Assembly (NCBI GenBank): GCA_947650285.1
Contig: CANTFL010000332.1
Location: forward strand, 390,161-454,160
DNA length: 64,000 bases
Direction of reading: 5' to 3'
DNA from: Hyaloperonospora brassicae
Taxonomy: Eukaryota > Oomycota > Peronosporomycetes > Peronosporales > Peronosporaceae
A model generated the notes under the pieces. It saw only the letters and a program-made list of their open reading frames with translations. It was not told the DNA's origin and searched no databases. The translations under genes and the position numbers were made by a program. Of the stretch, positions 44,250 through 57,560 are shown piece after piece (position 1 is the first letter of the stretch; the number at the start of each line of letters is the position of its first letter).

Positions 44250-45000
44250 AATAAGTGGACGCTCAATTATATTTAAATACTTCTTTATTACATATAACAC
44301 TTAAATCAGCATGGAAATTTTGCTTCACACCGGGAGTTGGTGCAGCCTCCTCGACAAAAGGTACTGTATGTAGCATTAGTATTAGTTGGAGAAAGATTAA
44401 AGATCATATAAAATAAGTACAAGAAAAAAACCCGTTTAGACAGCCAAACATTCTTGACCATATAGATGTGCTACCAACAGTGGAGGTCATCAATTGATCT
44501 GTACAGCATTTACGCGGGAGTCGTGCTGGTCCTTTTGAACACTAACTGCTGGGACACCAATTACAAAGTGCTACTCAGCAATATCTATCGCATTTTTAAG
44601 TTGTGGAGAGTTATTTGCGGCCTGTACTTAGATGCGGTGATTGCGGAGAACCCAGCAGCAGGACACAACCATGACAGAGTCTACAAATTCTTCCAGCTCC
44701 CGCAAGGACTGCATTATTAACTTTAATAGTCCAGAAACAAGGACGAATGAAAGCATTCTGGGTAATTAAAAAGAGTAAATGAGCAGGACCTGGAATAAAC
44801 AGTGCTTGCGAAAAGTCACCCATAATACAGCATAAAACATTTTTATAATGATTTTATGACTTCGCGGTAAAAGTGCGTTATCAAGATGTAGCTTTTTTAT
44901 ATAATAAATCCGCTACAGCGCAAGGGAAGTATGCAGGTTTTTGTAAAGGAAGCGGATGATTGGTGGTTAGCGAAAAGTCAGAGGTGCATGGCGGCTTTCT
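44250..45000 (+). repeat. dispersed repeat or pseudogene, copy a
   Basis: Aligns in patches with 49150-49900: CAGCCTCCTCGACAAAAG, GGAGAAAGATTAAA, GAGGTCATCAATTGATCTGT, a CTACAAATTC stretch, and GCGAAAAGTCAGAGGTG. An 84-codon plus frame (44466-44720) covers part. It probably derives from a once-coding multi-copy sequence; family unknown. Confidence 0.5.
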
Positions 45001-48000
45001 GTATAATGTGATTGATTCACGCTGGCGTACAAGGTTTACCCATCTCGGCTTTTAAGAATTTCAGCACTTAGCGCTTGCGCATCCGAGCACGATAAACTCA
45101 GCAGGCCTCGATTTGGCGACGGATGGATCTATGTAGGCGCTCGAACAATTCTGATAATGTGACTAACAGCATAGTAAATGGAAGACACGTACGCATTGAA
45201 ACCGTTGTTTTAGTAAAAAAAATAAGACGATGTAACAGAGAGATTGCTTCTTCCGGACCCGATGTATATCTGCATAAATTTATTTAATTACGGAACATTA
45301 GATAAACTTTACCTTTTTGTTTTCTATATCATTTTACGAATGGGTATCCTGACGCTACAACTCAACAAGTACATGATCGTACTTGTGCAGATAAAAGTAA
45401 ATATCCATTACTCGTGACAAACCTTGTTTTGAGATTCAATTAAGATACAGTCAGACCTGTGACCACTTATGGCTCGACATGCAATCAAGAAACATTCAGA
45501 CTTGTAAAACTTCATGGATTGACATGCAATCAAATGATAGTCATCTTTGTGACCAGTTTCTTGCTTGATGTAAAAGGGTCTCTTCGGGTCATGCATAGCC
45601 AATTGGGCTTGCATTACTTAATGCTCCTCCTGATCTAGTATATCCTGGATATACCTGATATCAGGACGACCGAAGTACTACCTCGAGCTTACATGTACAC
45701 CAAGAAGCTTATGCTGTCCTGCCGATGAAACTCAATGCGAGCAAATACGAATATGAATACGTATCCAAATCGGCAACGCCGAATTCAAGTGATCCGATCA
45801 TTATGTATTACTTGCTCCAAGATGTATCCTTTATGAATCAATATTAAATACCCGTAACGAATCGTCGTGTCGATCAATAATGCAGCTCGTTGCGAAGCAC
45901 TTGCAGTCACGTACTGATATCAGTATAAAGAGCACTCTCACTGAAAACAGAGGCTCTTAGTGCCCTATCACCTCACGTACACTACAGATGAAGGTAAGCT
46001 ACTATAGCTATAGAGCTCAGTTGTAGTCAAGGTGTTTATAGATTATGTAATATAGTCCTATATCGCTTCTTTACCAATTAATCTCAACATAATTAGATCT
46101 TAAAAGAACATGTATTGTGAAGCCTACGTCACCACCCATATCTTAAACCCTATTGTTTAGAGCTTATAACATGCAAATATAATAGCGCGATAATGAAATA
46201 CGCTGTTCGACATAAAAGCTACTAATGATGTCGAGTATTTGACGCGCCACTGGATAAATATTAATAGCTGTAATCCAGTTAATTTAAATACGATAACACG
46301 TTCTCAATTAATTTTACCTTCTTGAGCGCATACGTCCGATAAGTCACATGGACCAAAATCGCGTCGTATAAAGATTGTTGGACGACAGTCCTCTCAAAAT
46401 GAAAATACGGATTTTCATTCACATTTCTTAAAGGTGTCGGTAATTATGTTTGTACCCGATTGCGTTAACATTTTGCACCAAGACATTATGTGACACACAA
46501 TAACTCACCGCAGTGTAGTTAAAATTAAATGAGACGAAAAACATGTCGCATCAAACATTGTCCGTGTCGAAAAAGGAGCTGAAGCTACATCTTTTATCAA
46601 GCGTATATGACTGCATACTATTGCTTCTTCGTAATTCGTACGATGGTCATACACTGCAAAGACCATTTTTCGCTTGGTGTGCTATTACACATTAATTTAA
46701 AGCTTTACTGTAGCTACAACATAAAACATATGCAAACTTTAAAAGTTAATCTACCTTGCATAATAGAAGCATCGTCGCGTCTTAAACAATGTGGGAAAAT
46801 TTTATTGCAATATTACAAAAAATGATGACAAAAAAATCTTAGATAAGTATTTTATCATGTCGACGCCGTCTTACCTTGTTGTCAACGCTCATACTCTGCA
46901 CGTCGAGCAAAATGCACTTGATCTCGACATTGTACAAGCAATATCATGAATTCCAGCTACAGACGTATAATAGTCGTGTCAGCTCTATAGGATGCTATTA
47001 AATCGTCTTCGCCTGTTTCAAAAAATTTGGTGATGCCTAAGGTCCTTTTTATGTAATCTTATATTGCAGGTTTAATTTTGGCACGGTGTTGTCTTATTCA
47101 ATTTAGTATATACTTCACGTCAAGGTGATAGTCACACGTCACTCCAACGAATATTTTCGAGATATGGATGCCAAAAAATTTATTGTTTCCCACTCGAAAT
47201 TCGGTAACGTGTTGCTACGAATAAAAGCGTCATCTAACTACTATATTGTAGAGTACTTTAGCGGTAAGAACAAAGAAAAGGTCATTTTTATGAAACAGGA
47301 GAAAACATGAGGTATATTGGCAAGCTGGAGTTAATTATTGAATTTATGTCGGTTGATCGCATAGTATGCATCACTGGTGAAGACTTGTTATCCCTTGAGC
47401 TATTTAACCTTCTTTGTGCACATTTCATATGATTCAAATATGGGTTAATATGTCTACATTTACATTATTTCGAATTATTAGAGATTTGTATTGTTTACTG
47501 ATCCTTAAACTGGGACAAACGTTGCTTGCAAATAGACCTTAGTGTTGTTGTGTTCGGCTGTGAATAAATTTCCACCTAAGTATATGTATGCATGTAGAGA
47601 TATTAAGATGTGAGCCTAATAAACGTATATATGAATTGCAATCCTCAACCGAATACTTCGAATGCCGGAGACTTCCTTCGATATTACAGTATAAAACAGG
47701 TTTACTATTTTTTACTCAGAGATTGTATGTTCTATATTATCGATCAAGCAGCGTAAAATGAAAGATGGATGCGCGCGATGATTCGCTGGAGCAGCCCACT
47801 TTAGTATCTAAATGTCGAAAACTAATTTACATCACGTCTTTTTTACATAGTACACATATATCAAACATACGGACATTTTTTAAAGTTTTGAATTGAAGTT
47901 CTCCTTAATTTTTTTAGCGTCACTATTAAAGTTCGCCAAAAATCAAGCTACAATCATTTGCGCCTTAATAGAGTACTTTTGCTTTTACATTGAGAGCATT

Positions 48001-48466
48001 AGCGGTAAGCAAGCAGCCCCCTAAGCATATTGTTATAGAAGAAGAATCTCCAAGCAAAAAATTGTGCGTTACATTGCGCTTCCACTACTTGGATGTCTAG
48101 TGTGAAAAAGAGGTATACTTTATAGACTTATATACCGTTGTTTATGAACTATCGCACATTACAATGACACAGTCATGTAATGGCAAGAGCATCAAAAGGG
48201 CCGTTTCTCCAGATTCATTTTTAGCATCTGTTATTATCAGCAACAGGCGAGCATAATTATTGCAATCGAATAAATATCCATGTTTCTTTGATTTATCAAA
48301 CGTTTAAGTCTACGATGAACATCTCACCCCATTCAACTACGCTTTGTTATTACAGTATTTACAACATTTCGTGTCTAACATTGTCATGGTAGCATGTATC
48401 ATTTCGAAATTGGTCATTTATTACTATTTTATGGTGTTCTCAGTGCGGCTGAGTAGCTCTTTGATT
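45001..48466. other. AT-rich intergenic, no supported gene
   Basis: Decayed sequence with only short frames. TGAAGCCTACGTCACCACCCA near 46120 weakly resembles the central LTR motif of the chromovirus and may be a remnant. Confidence 0.4.
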
Positions 48467-48688
48467 CTATATCCAATACCCTGTTGCCACGTGTCTGTTG
48501 GGAGTGCAATCTGCATTTGTATAAACTTTAGATTTTTTACCTACGATGGCGCATATATGGAATGTTTGAAAGGATTCTATGTGCCGTATGGGGTGCCCCA
48601 CGACGACATAGGTTGGACAAGTCTCGCTTGTATATTGAATAGCCACAAATGAACCCCCGGTGGGATCAGAAAAGGGTATAGCACGCAT
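48467..48688 (-). pseudogene. possible Ty1/copia RNase H relic
   Basis: The minus-strand frame contains RHIESFQTF followed by YTNADCTPNRHVATGYWI, which resembles the copia RNase H stretch (GYxDADWAxNxxxRRSTTGY). Only this short motif is left, inside AT-rich DNA. Confidence 0.3.
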
Positions 48689-49149
48689 ATCAAAGCAAGT
48701 CCATATATTTTACATCATATCCACTATCAATGGTGTATACTCTTCGTTCGATCAAAGCGTATCCTTGATCGATCGTAATGCTGAAGCTTCTCTTTTATTT
48801 AGTTATGATGTATAGCAAACTTTTACCAACGTTACGTCAATAGTACTTAAGGAACATATAAAAACGCAGTTTAACTTAATATCATGCCAAACCAATAAAA
48901 TATTGAATGATGTATATTTACGACTGGAAACTTCTATATTTAATAAAGCTCAACTATGCAGTCCATCATCATTTTAAAAAGTTCTTATACAAATCAGTGA
49001 CAAAAAGAGACATTCGCATGATCAAAATATAAAAATAAATGAAGTTGCTATTTTATCACTCACTTCTCGCTAACCACTTTTCATCCTATATATTGGACTA
49101 TTGTGATCGTCTAGTTATTAAATTTGGAATGAATACCATTACTAAACGC
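48689..49149. other. AT-rich, no supported gene
   Basis: Nothing assigned. Confidence 0.4.
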
Positions 49150-49900
49150 GCTCGCGTTCAAACGAGCGCTAAATGGAAATTTACAATCTTCGCCTGGTGA
49201 AACACTATTTACATCAGCACCGAACTATTTCTTCACACTGGTGGTTATTTCAGCCTTCTCGACAAAAGTTAATATATGTATCATTTAAACGAATTGGTGA
49301 AAGATTAAAAGGCATCCAAGAAAATTTCGAAGAGAAAACTTTGTACGGACAGAGAGTTGTTTTTAAACAACTAGATATGCTATCGGTAGTAGAGGTCGTT
49401 CATTCATCTGTCTAGCTTTGGTTCTCATATGCATCAATAGCTGTGACACCGATCGCAGAGTTTTGCTTAGCAGGATCCATCGAGTTTTAAGTTGTGATGA
49501 ATTCTTTGCATTCTGTGCGTCGGAGCAATAATTGCGGAAAAGCAGGACACATTAGAAGAAGATTTCGACAAGCTCTACAAATTGCCGCAGTACCCGCATT
49601 GGTGGATTCAATGCTTCTTGTTGCTGAGGTTCGATAAAGGTGATTTAAATACCTAAATATAAAATAAGCAGTACCTAAACATGGTAGCGCATTTGCGGAG
49701 AGTCTCCCATTCTCGATTAAAAACTAAAACACAATCGAATACATGTCTATTTCCGAGCGATACCAAATTTTCGCCTTTTTAATAGTTTTAAATATATCAG
49801 ATTACAATGCAAGAAAAATATATGCAGTGATTTGGAAAAAGGAGATTCAGTGGTTGCTAGCAAAAAGGAAGTGGTGAATAGCGGCTTTTAAATTTAGATT
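49150..49900 (+). repeat. dispersed repeat or pseudogene, copy b
   Basis: Partner of 44250-45000 in the same orientation. Contains an 80-codon frame (49173-49415; FKRIGERLKGIQENFEEK, then LDMLSVVEVVHSSV). More open than copy a at its start, less so later. Family unknown. Confidence 0.5.
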
Positions 49901-52284
49901 CATATTGCAAATTTGCTCACCATTCGTGGCGCGGTATAAATCAATTACCAAATGCCTGTCACACAGCGTTTGTGAATCAACTGCTTCAAATTGCTCTTAA
50001 TTTGGCAGCGGTTATAGCAGTTACTAGATGTGATCTAATTTAATGTATTGTTGTCATATAAGCTAAAGATCGTTTATCCTTTGTGGCAAAGTATGCGGCA
50101 AATTTCATTATACTCAGCCACTTTTGTCTGTAACGTAGATTTGACAACACTTGCAAGGCTGCATTGACGTTCGTAGCAAAAATACCTAAATCTAAGGAAA
50201 TGACATAATTGAAATCCCAGAAAGAATTATTTCATTCTATGGAAGGTGATTAAGTGATTTCATTTGTAGAAAGTACAATTGTAACAGGTAGTCAGACGCA
50301 AATAACACCATTTTCATATTTTGAATTTAAAAAAATATAAGTTTTGATTTGTATCAATAGGATCTAATTTTCTGCTACCATTTCGTATTGAGTAAATACG
50401 TTATTATAAACAAAATTCAGTACATTTCAAGGATCTGTCTTCCACAAAATGAGCTCTTTTTTCAATGGAATTCGCAATAAATAATGACTGACATGTCTCT
50501 CTACGGCACTAATCTTTTTTCGTTGTCATGTATGAAAATGCATCTGTAATTGTTCGTATACAGCTATCAAATTACGGGTAGTATGCAACCGTTCAATCTT
50601 TTTTAAGGTTGTCGGAGTATCGCGTATCGATTCAAAGTAATTGGCAATTTACTATTTCAGAACTCGTAGATTGAAAAGTGCGATAAGGTCAATCAACTCG
50701 TAAGAAAACAAAAGAGATGGGTTACCACATGCCTTTGTTGTATACAGGCATTATCAATTTACTCGAAACAGTGCGAATCCAACTTGCACCGTACAAGAAT
50801 ATTATCGTATAGTTAGTAAATAAAAGTGATGGATTTATGCTTTTGTTGGAGTAACAAACGTACAGCTTGTAGCTGTTCGACTTACAATCATGTCATTTGC
50901 GTCTACTTGAGAGGGTATGACTAATTTTGATATCGTAACTAGTGTCGCCGAGCTAATGTTCGTTTATCAATATAAGTTTCCAGTTTATTGGACCTGAAAA
51001 GTAATTAAACACAACAGAGTTACCGTCAAATCCTGTCCAGTGCCAAGCCAATAGGCTTTGGCCACGGTTTTATAGAAACTCAGAGCTAACGTACACAGTG
51101 TTTTGTGATGGCATGATAGCTTACAAAGACGATGCTACCGATCAAGTGTCTATTTATAATACTATAGTGAGCAGAAATAGATGAGTATAGGAAACCTTTG
51201 TATATAACAGTCTTTAATGTTTTGAGATCGCCTGCCTGATATGGTCTGATGCACCCGATGTGCCTTGCTTTTTGTAGTTGCATGTTATGAATTAGTGAGG
51301 CACTATATGTTACATATGAACACTCACACGTTTTTCAATGGATAGATTTGAATGCGCTTAAATAGTTCGTCTATCTTAGCTGCCTAATTTCTTCTCGATG
51401 CTGCGCCGAATCGAAGTTGAGTTTTTGTAAGGGTTCTTGCTAACTCTACCCAAGCAATTCGGGCATTTTAGATCTTCGCGGTATAGCTTAATTTAGGTTT
51501 ATTGGCCGCTATAAGTTCCAAGCTGCGGAAAAGGGGACTAGTACATCAAAGAGGTAATAGTTTTGTCATGTTTATATCGATCACTAAATCAATATAGACC
51601 CCATACAAGGCCCATACTACTCTGTTTATAATAGTTTTTTCACCCGAAAATAATTTAATTCGATCGCTCGTCTAAAAACGTGTCAAATATTCTGTCCCGA
51701 ACCCAATTATTCTGCCAATAATTTTAATATTGGAAATAATCAATATATTGTGACTTGATAGACTTGTTTCGTTTTATTTCGTTTGTTAGGATATTATACG
51801 AAAATTGAAAAATTAACATATCGATATAAGCGTGCTATAATCGTCTTTGTGTACCAATGGACGAACTTTTACTATCTCTAATCATTTAGTCTTTCAGGGA
51901 TCATATATTCCGTCTTTAATCCTACATGGATTGCCAGATTGTTTTATCATTATATAGCTTCACAATGAGCAACAAGACCGGCCCAAATGTAGAATACTTG
52001 TGTGGTTAATGGGTGATACTTCCTAGATCTATCGCCAAATGGTTAATATATTCAACATTTTGCTATTAATAGACACATTTTCTGTCTCACTATCATCGAC
52101 GCGACGTAATTTGGTTCAGTGTTGGGACGTTTCCGGTAAATATCACCTATCCAACTATATTGTATCATATAATGGAGTATAACTATCTCTTTATATTAAG
52201 TTTGGCATATTTGATATAGACTGAAGATTTAATAGATGGATATACATACGAAGTAGAATTACAATGACCCTGAGATAGCAGGCG
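49901..52284. other. AT-rich intergenic, no supported gene
   Basis: Only short broken frames; nothing assigned on either strand. Confidence 0.4.
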
Positions 52285-52870
52285 TAGTGAGCTGTGTGCA
52301 TATATCGCTGTCAAGTAAGTACCATTGTGGTGTTGTGGCGATCGATTGTTTAAGGAGTCGATCCCAACTCTCCACTCGCAACTGGATGATCGACTTACGA
52401 AGATTTACTCCGATTCCGTGCTGTAAAGTTCTCTCACCTTGTGTCTCTATCGATATGGCAAGTTGTTCTCTTCCATGTGAACTCTAGTCAATGCCAAATT
52501 TGAACGTGTTTTTTATGTTGGATTAACGCGTGGAAAACTTCACACGATCGCGGGTGTTCTTGTAAGGTGCTCGATATGAGTCACCTTGATCTCTACGTGA
52601 CCGCCTTGTCCAACGTTTATACTTAGTTCACGAGTCTTCTGACCACTAAATTTGTCATTCGATCTTGCACCCTCCGCCTTTACTTGTTTGCTGTGTCTAA
52701 TCGCAGTTGGAGTTATTGTTTGAGAGTCCTCTATTCCTGGCCAAACAATCCAGTAATATCACTTGATATATGTATGTAACTTTTCCTGATGTCGGGTGGC
52801 CAGAAATCGAATACGGAGGAGAAGTTGACACATGTACTAAAAAGGAAATTGAACTATATTTAATTGTAAT
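52285..52870. repeat. direct repeat flanking relic B, left
   Basis: Aligns with 56975-57560 along ~585 bp (e.g. TTACTCCGATTCCGTGCT, CTCACCTTGTGT, CTGGCCAAACAAT, GAAATTGAACT). Either the two LTRs of relic B or a gag-proximal segment present twice. No clean TG..CA ends visible. Confidence 0.6.
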
Positions 52871-53420
52871 CAACAAGACCCAAAAAAACTAACTTATCGG
52901 TAGGCCTATCTATATCATGAACGTCCGGGGCCATGCGTCTTCCTTTTCAAAAGATCGTCCCTTTGTACCTGTGTGGCCTATATCAAGTACGCTCTCACTA
53001 ATGCCTTGGCGTGGTCTACATCCATATTGTACGCAGCTGACCCCAGGATCACGATCGCTGGTTGAACTCTTAATCTCTAGATGGATCGAGCGATCTCTGG
53101 TGACATCTGTCTTAGATTACGCGATCAACCTAGCGTAAACGACATATTCCATCCTTGCCACCAACGGTTTTGCGATCTGCTACTTTTGGGTACACGGCCG
53201 TTAGCCACCTGTCCCTGATCGCATCCTCCATTCAAATTGCCTTTCAGACCTAACTGACGGTGTCTCTGTGGGCTCCCAGGCCCAAATCAACGGTATAATA
53301 TCTTGATCGCTTTGTCACAATCGCTCCCTTGACCTTTAGTTGACAAACGGTATCGATCTAGCTGTGCATCCTAGGCATCTTGACGTCAGTATAACCCTCC
53401 AGACATCTTCAGAACTTCAA
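52871..53420. other. repeat-derived DNA, no supported gene
   Basis: Lies between the left direct repeat and the plus-strand frame; short frames only. Confidence 0.35.
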
Positions 53421-54600
53421 CATGGCCGATCATGCCACATCGGATCCCACATAAACATCTAACATGGGATCGAAAGTCCTCGGATCGCAGCCAGATACAC
53501 CCACGGCGGATGTCAGCGCCTCTATTACCCCAATTCCTGTAAATTTAGATGCTCCTACGCTTGTGATGGGATAGCTTCATCATTCGGTGGTTACCGCCCC
53601 GTTCATCTAGAATGACACGATCGACAAAAATACAACTTCGTTCCCTACCGCAGGTACGTCTACAATCTCCATTACGAATATTTCCCTGACCGACAGTGAC
53701 GTCCTGCGTTCTCGTCCGAGAAATTCCGTTCCGCTTCCCAGTCCACGCAAGATGAAGTTGACGTAGACCGTGCATCGCTAAAGAAGTAGTCTACTCGCTC
53801 TTCCTTTAATAGATCAGCTAAACGATATCATGGGCCATAAAGCCATTATGAAGACCGCATCAGCTCGGCATATCACCCGCAACCGCCATCAATATAAATC
53901 TTCAGGATCTCTTACCCTCTTCATCTACCTACGCTCCAATTTCTTGAGGGAAGTACGATCACCTGCGCTTAATTTGAAGAAGAATATCAGCGGTCGGAGA
54001 CGTTTTGGGCAGAGCTGGCCAGGCTTCACGCAAAACTCTGAGGTCGAGCCTCAGATATCCTACAATTAGTAACGAAAGTTTTGAAGACCACTGAGTGCGT
54101 CATGTCGCGCAAGAGAAGCCTGACCGCAAAGTCGTCGGGATTCGTAAACAAACGAAACAGGCATGAATTTGCTTGGTAGCCGAGGATGATGCGCTTTCAG
54201 ATCGTCTCGACCGAGTACGGGACAAGAGGTCACAATACAAAAAAGCGAACAACCAATCTCAAGCCAAGCTGCGTCGCATTCTCTAACGTATCTAAGAAAT
54301 TCAAATTGAATTGCGTCAAGAGCAAGCAAAAATTGCTGACCATTCTTCGGAGCGTGAACGGTTGCGCCGCGTTTTTCTGAGTCGAGACTTCGTTCACAAT
54401 CAGCTGCGTGTCGAGATGTACCGTCTGACCCCCGAACGGGACCGCGCCTTCCAAGATAATTGCACGTTGAGAGATCAAATGGAGTCACTGGTGACCGGAA
54501 TCTTGCAACGATGTCGACCCAAGTGGCGTCGAACACCCTTTTTTCGGGGCTGCTTCGTGGTTCGTCCACGATCGGAGTTTCTCTATAGCCTTATCACGTA
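53421..54600 (+). pseudogene. plus-strand frame of relic B, coiled-coil C-terminus
   Basis: From an ATG at 53421 one plus frame runs to ~54060 with only a few stops (MADHATSDPT, SQPDTPTADVSASITPIPVN, HITRNRHQYKSSG). After frame changes it continues as charged helical sequence (DRLDRVRDKRSQYKKAN, then RQEQAKIADHSSERERLRR, RLTPERDRAFQDN). A disordered N-terminus plus coiled-coil C-terminus, opposite to pol and at the 3' end of the element, parallels the antisense frame of the chromovirus. Alternatively it is gag of an inverted neighbour. Confidence 0.4.
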
Positions 54601-56960
54601 GAAACTGCAATCCAAATGCATTGCAATCGATTTTTCCGCGCATCTGCCGAATTCTAAGTTAGAATATCCACAAATGATGATACGCCCCCGCGTTGATCGG
54701 CTAAGAGATCGAAACATAGTAGCAATCCACGGTATTCAGCCTCGTTCACAGTCAAGTCCGTCACATTTTCGGCTGAAGCAGTGACTATCTTTCACTCTGG
54801 GAGCTTCCATACTATTGCTCTATAGGACCGACTTTTCGTTTGGTCCGGGCCGATCCATCAAAACTGACCACCCAAAGATTTTCACCCTTCTCCACGGTTG
54901 GTGGCGGCATACTTATAGTATGTTTCGGCTGTTCTTGAGGGCCGATCGCGACCAACATCTCGCCAACCCCTTCGCCCGGGGCGATGCTGGCAGCGATTGT
55001 ACCCAGGATTTTACCTTCTCACTTTCACACTTCTTGATCTCTGGCGTCCAGATCGATAACAACGCCGCCCATCTCCCTATCATCCCATTCAGGCCTGAAG
55101 ATTGTACCAGTCAGGCCAACGTTGAATGAAGTGTGGCCATTTGATTAATCGTGATATTAACATGGTGTAGCCGATATCCAGAATGCGCAGCAGAGCTAAA
55201 CCCTCTTTTGCTATCATTCCATAGCTAATTTCGTTGGATTTAATCGTTCGGCTTGTGCACGTTACGGGCCAGTATGTTACATCGTGTTCTTGTAGCAAAG
55301 CTGCAGATAATGCCCATTTATTAGCACAGATTACGATGACTGGAGAACGATCCGGATCGAAGTGTTCAAGAATCGAGTCTAAGCGATATTATCCTTCAAC
55401 ATGATGAACGAAATCATCGCTTTTTCCCATCGACTTCTGTCCGTTAAGGTCAGGTCGCCCCAATAACATAGGAAGACGCTGGATCGCTCCCTACTACACA
55501 GATACGATCTAGATCGCTGTCACCTTGATCTTTCCGAACGTCTACTTTTGGATCGCCCCTGTCATACCGATACGATCTGGATCACTATTCCCCGGACACT
55601 TCCGATCGTCAACTCTCTTTTCACTCGGTATAGGCTACTCCATCTTTTCCATGCCGCCGATTTCGTGGAAATCTGCTACGCTTATTTTTCATATAGCACT
55701 GATGCGTATGTTGCAAAGTATTCAATGAATCGTCTATAACAATTTAAACTTCCCAGGAACGACTGCATCGATCGCAGCGTTCGAGAAAACGGGATATTGG
55801 CAAGCGATCCGAGATCCTTTGGGTGGGCTTTCAGTCCAGCGATTGATACCTGATGACAGAGACAATCCACCCTGCGCTGTACTTAAAACCTTTGGTCAGG
55901 CCTATCGACAAATTCAACTGGTCGCATGAACGTATCAATTCGTCTACTTTTTCGTATAAAGCGGTCCACGACGTAGCTATAATCAGTATGTCATCGATGT
56001 ACGATCTTCGACCTAGCACAGAAGGTGTCTGACTGGTGTCCATTTTTCCTTCTGTGAACACGTAGATCCGTTTGGACAGCTCCATAAAGGAGGCGTCTGG
56101 ACCAGCACCGATCTTCATATAGATATACAATGCATTGTCGATCAGGCGTTGTTATATCTGCGGAGCATTCTTCAACCTAAACGGCATCCGTGTCCATTTT
56201 ATAAATTCTGATGGCATAATTAATGCGGAAATAATTATTTCTCGTTCCGTCATCCCTGCCACCCGAAACTTGCTTGCCATATCCAGTGAGCAATACCACA
56301 TAGCTTTGTCGATGTCTCGTAAAAGTTTATTGATCAATGGCAGTAGATACACCATCAGCCTTGTTAGATAATTTACTCGTCGATTGTAGATACACAATCG
56401 AATGTGCTCTCCATTCTACTTGATGATAACGACGATCGGCGAAGCCCATGGTGATGTAAAAGGTCGAATAATCTTGGCCGATAGTAGTCCCTTTTATCCA
56501 ATCCGCTAGTTTTTCACAAAACTTCTGCGCTACTGGCCGTACTTTCTGCGCGATCGGGCTTGCTCGTTGGACGTTAATATCGCATATCGCTCCTCGTGCA
56601 GTTGGAGGGAGTGCTTTTCCATTAACAATAATAAGTTGCTTGTTTCTCCAGATCAGTTTACTTAATCGGTTCCTGGTATCCAGTCTACATTAAGTCCAGA
56701 TCGCCTAACTGAATATATCTAATCGTTACTCTAGCAGTTGGCGTAATAATGTCAGGCAATACCGCCATATGTTGATCCACATCTTCGGCATAGAGTTCTC
56801 CACTATCATGACGACAGAAAGAGACATATGGCTCTTCCACTATTCTGTCATCCTCAAGACATGTTTCTTCATCAGTCTTTACCTCTAGTGCGTGTCGATC
56901 TCATCCTTTAGGTATCTGTATCTTCCGTCGTTTGTCGTTTTTTCTTATAGTATTTACCAT
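54601..56960 (-). pseudogene. degenerate Ty3/gypsy pol, relic B
   Basis: Minus strand from the right: pre-RT (ALPPTARGAICDIN, SPIAQKVRPVAQKF), RT (SLDMASKFRVAGM, MPFRLKNAPQI, SYIDDILIIATSW with intact YxDD), SFLGSLNCYRRFIEYFA, Ty3 RNase H end (EISYGMIAKEGLALLRIL), then remains of a second RNase H (RGRIIICG near 54650). Many stops and frameshifts. Integrase was not seen before the plus-strand frame begins. Confidence 0.7.
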
Positions 56961-56974
56961 GGGCAGTACGTGTG

Positions 56975-57560
56975 GTGGAGTGGTGATCGCTCTTTTGAGG
57001 AGTCATTCCCAACTATCCAATAGCGCCCGGAAGACCGACTAATGGAGGGGGTACTCCGATTCCGTGCTCTTGATAGCCTTCCTCACCTTGTGTACCGTCG
57101 GTGGGGCGGGTTGCACTCCTCCAGGTGGACTCGTGTCAATGGAAAGCTTAACCGTAGTTGCGATGGGGTCGAGGTTTAATCTCGGTGTGGAAATCTTGAC
57201 ACTACGGTCAGGGTTGACGTGATCTCGTAAAAAAGTCGCCACGGGATCGCTTGTATGCTTGTGTGTTGCTCGATATGAGTCGCCCTGATCTGTAACAGAT
57301 CGACGCGTCCAAATGTAGATGCTTGATTCGCAAGCCTTCTGGCCAATTGAGCCGTCTCGAGATCTTGAGGCTGTAACCACAAAGGTATCCTGCGTCCAGT
57401 CGCAGTTGGGGTGTAGCTTGATAGTTTATTCCTCCTGGCCAAACAATTTAGAGATATCACTTGATTAAAGTATGTAAACCTTTCCTTGACGTCGGGCGTC
57501 CAATGATCCACTCGGAAGAGAAGTCTACACGTGTACATAGAAGCAAATTGAACTCTGTTT
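56975..57560. repeat. direct repeat flanking relic B, right
   Basis: Partner of 52285-52870. On the minus strand it is open in two overlapping frames of 113 and 120 codons (LETAQLARRLANQAS, RVDLLQIRATHIEQH), which favours a former gag or pol-N segment over an LTR. Unresolved. Confidence 0.55.
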
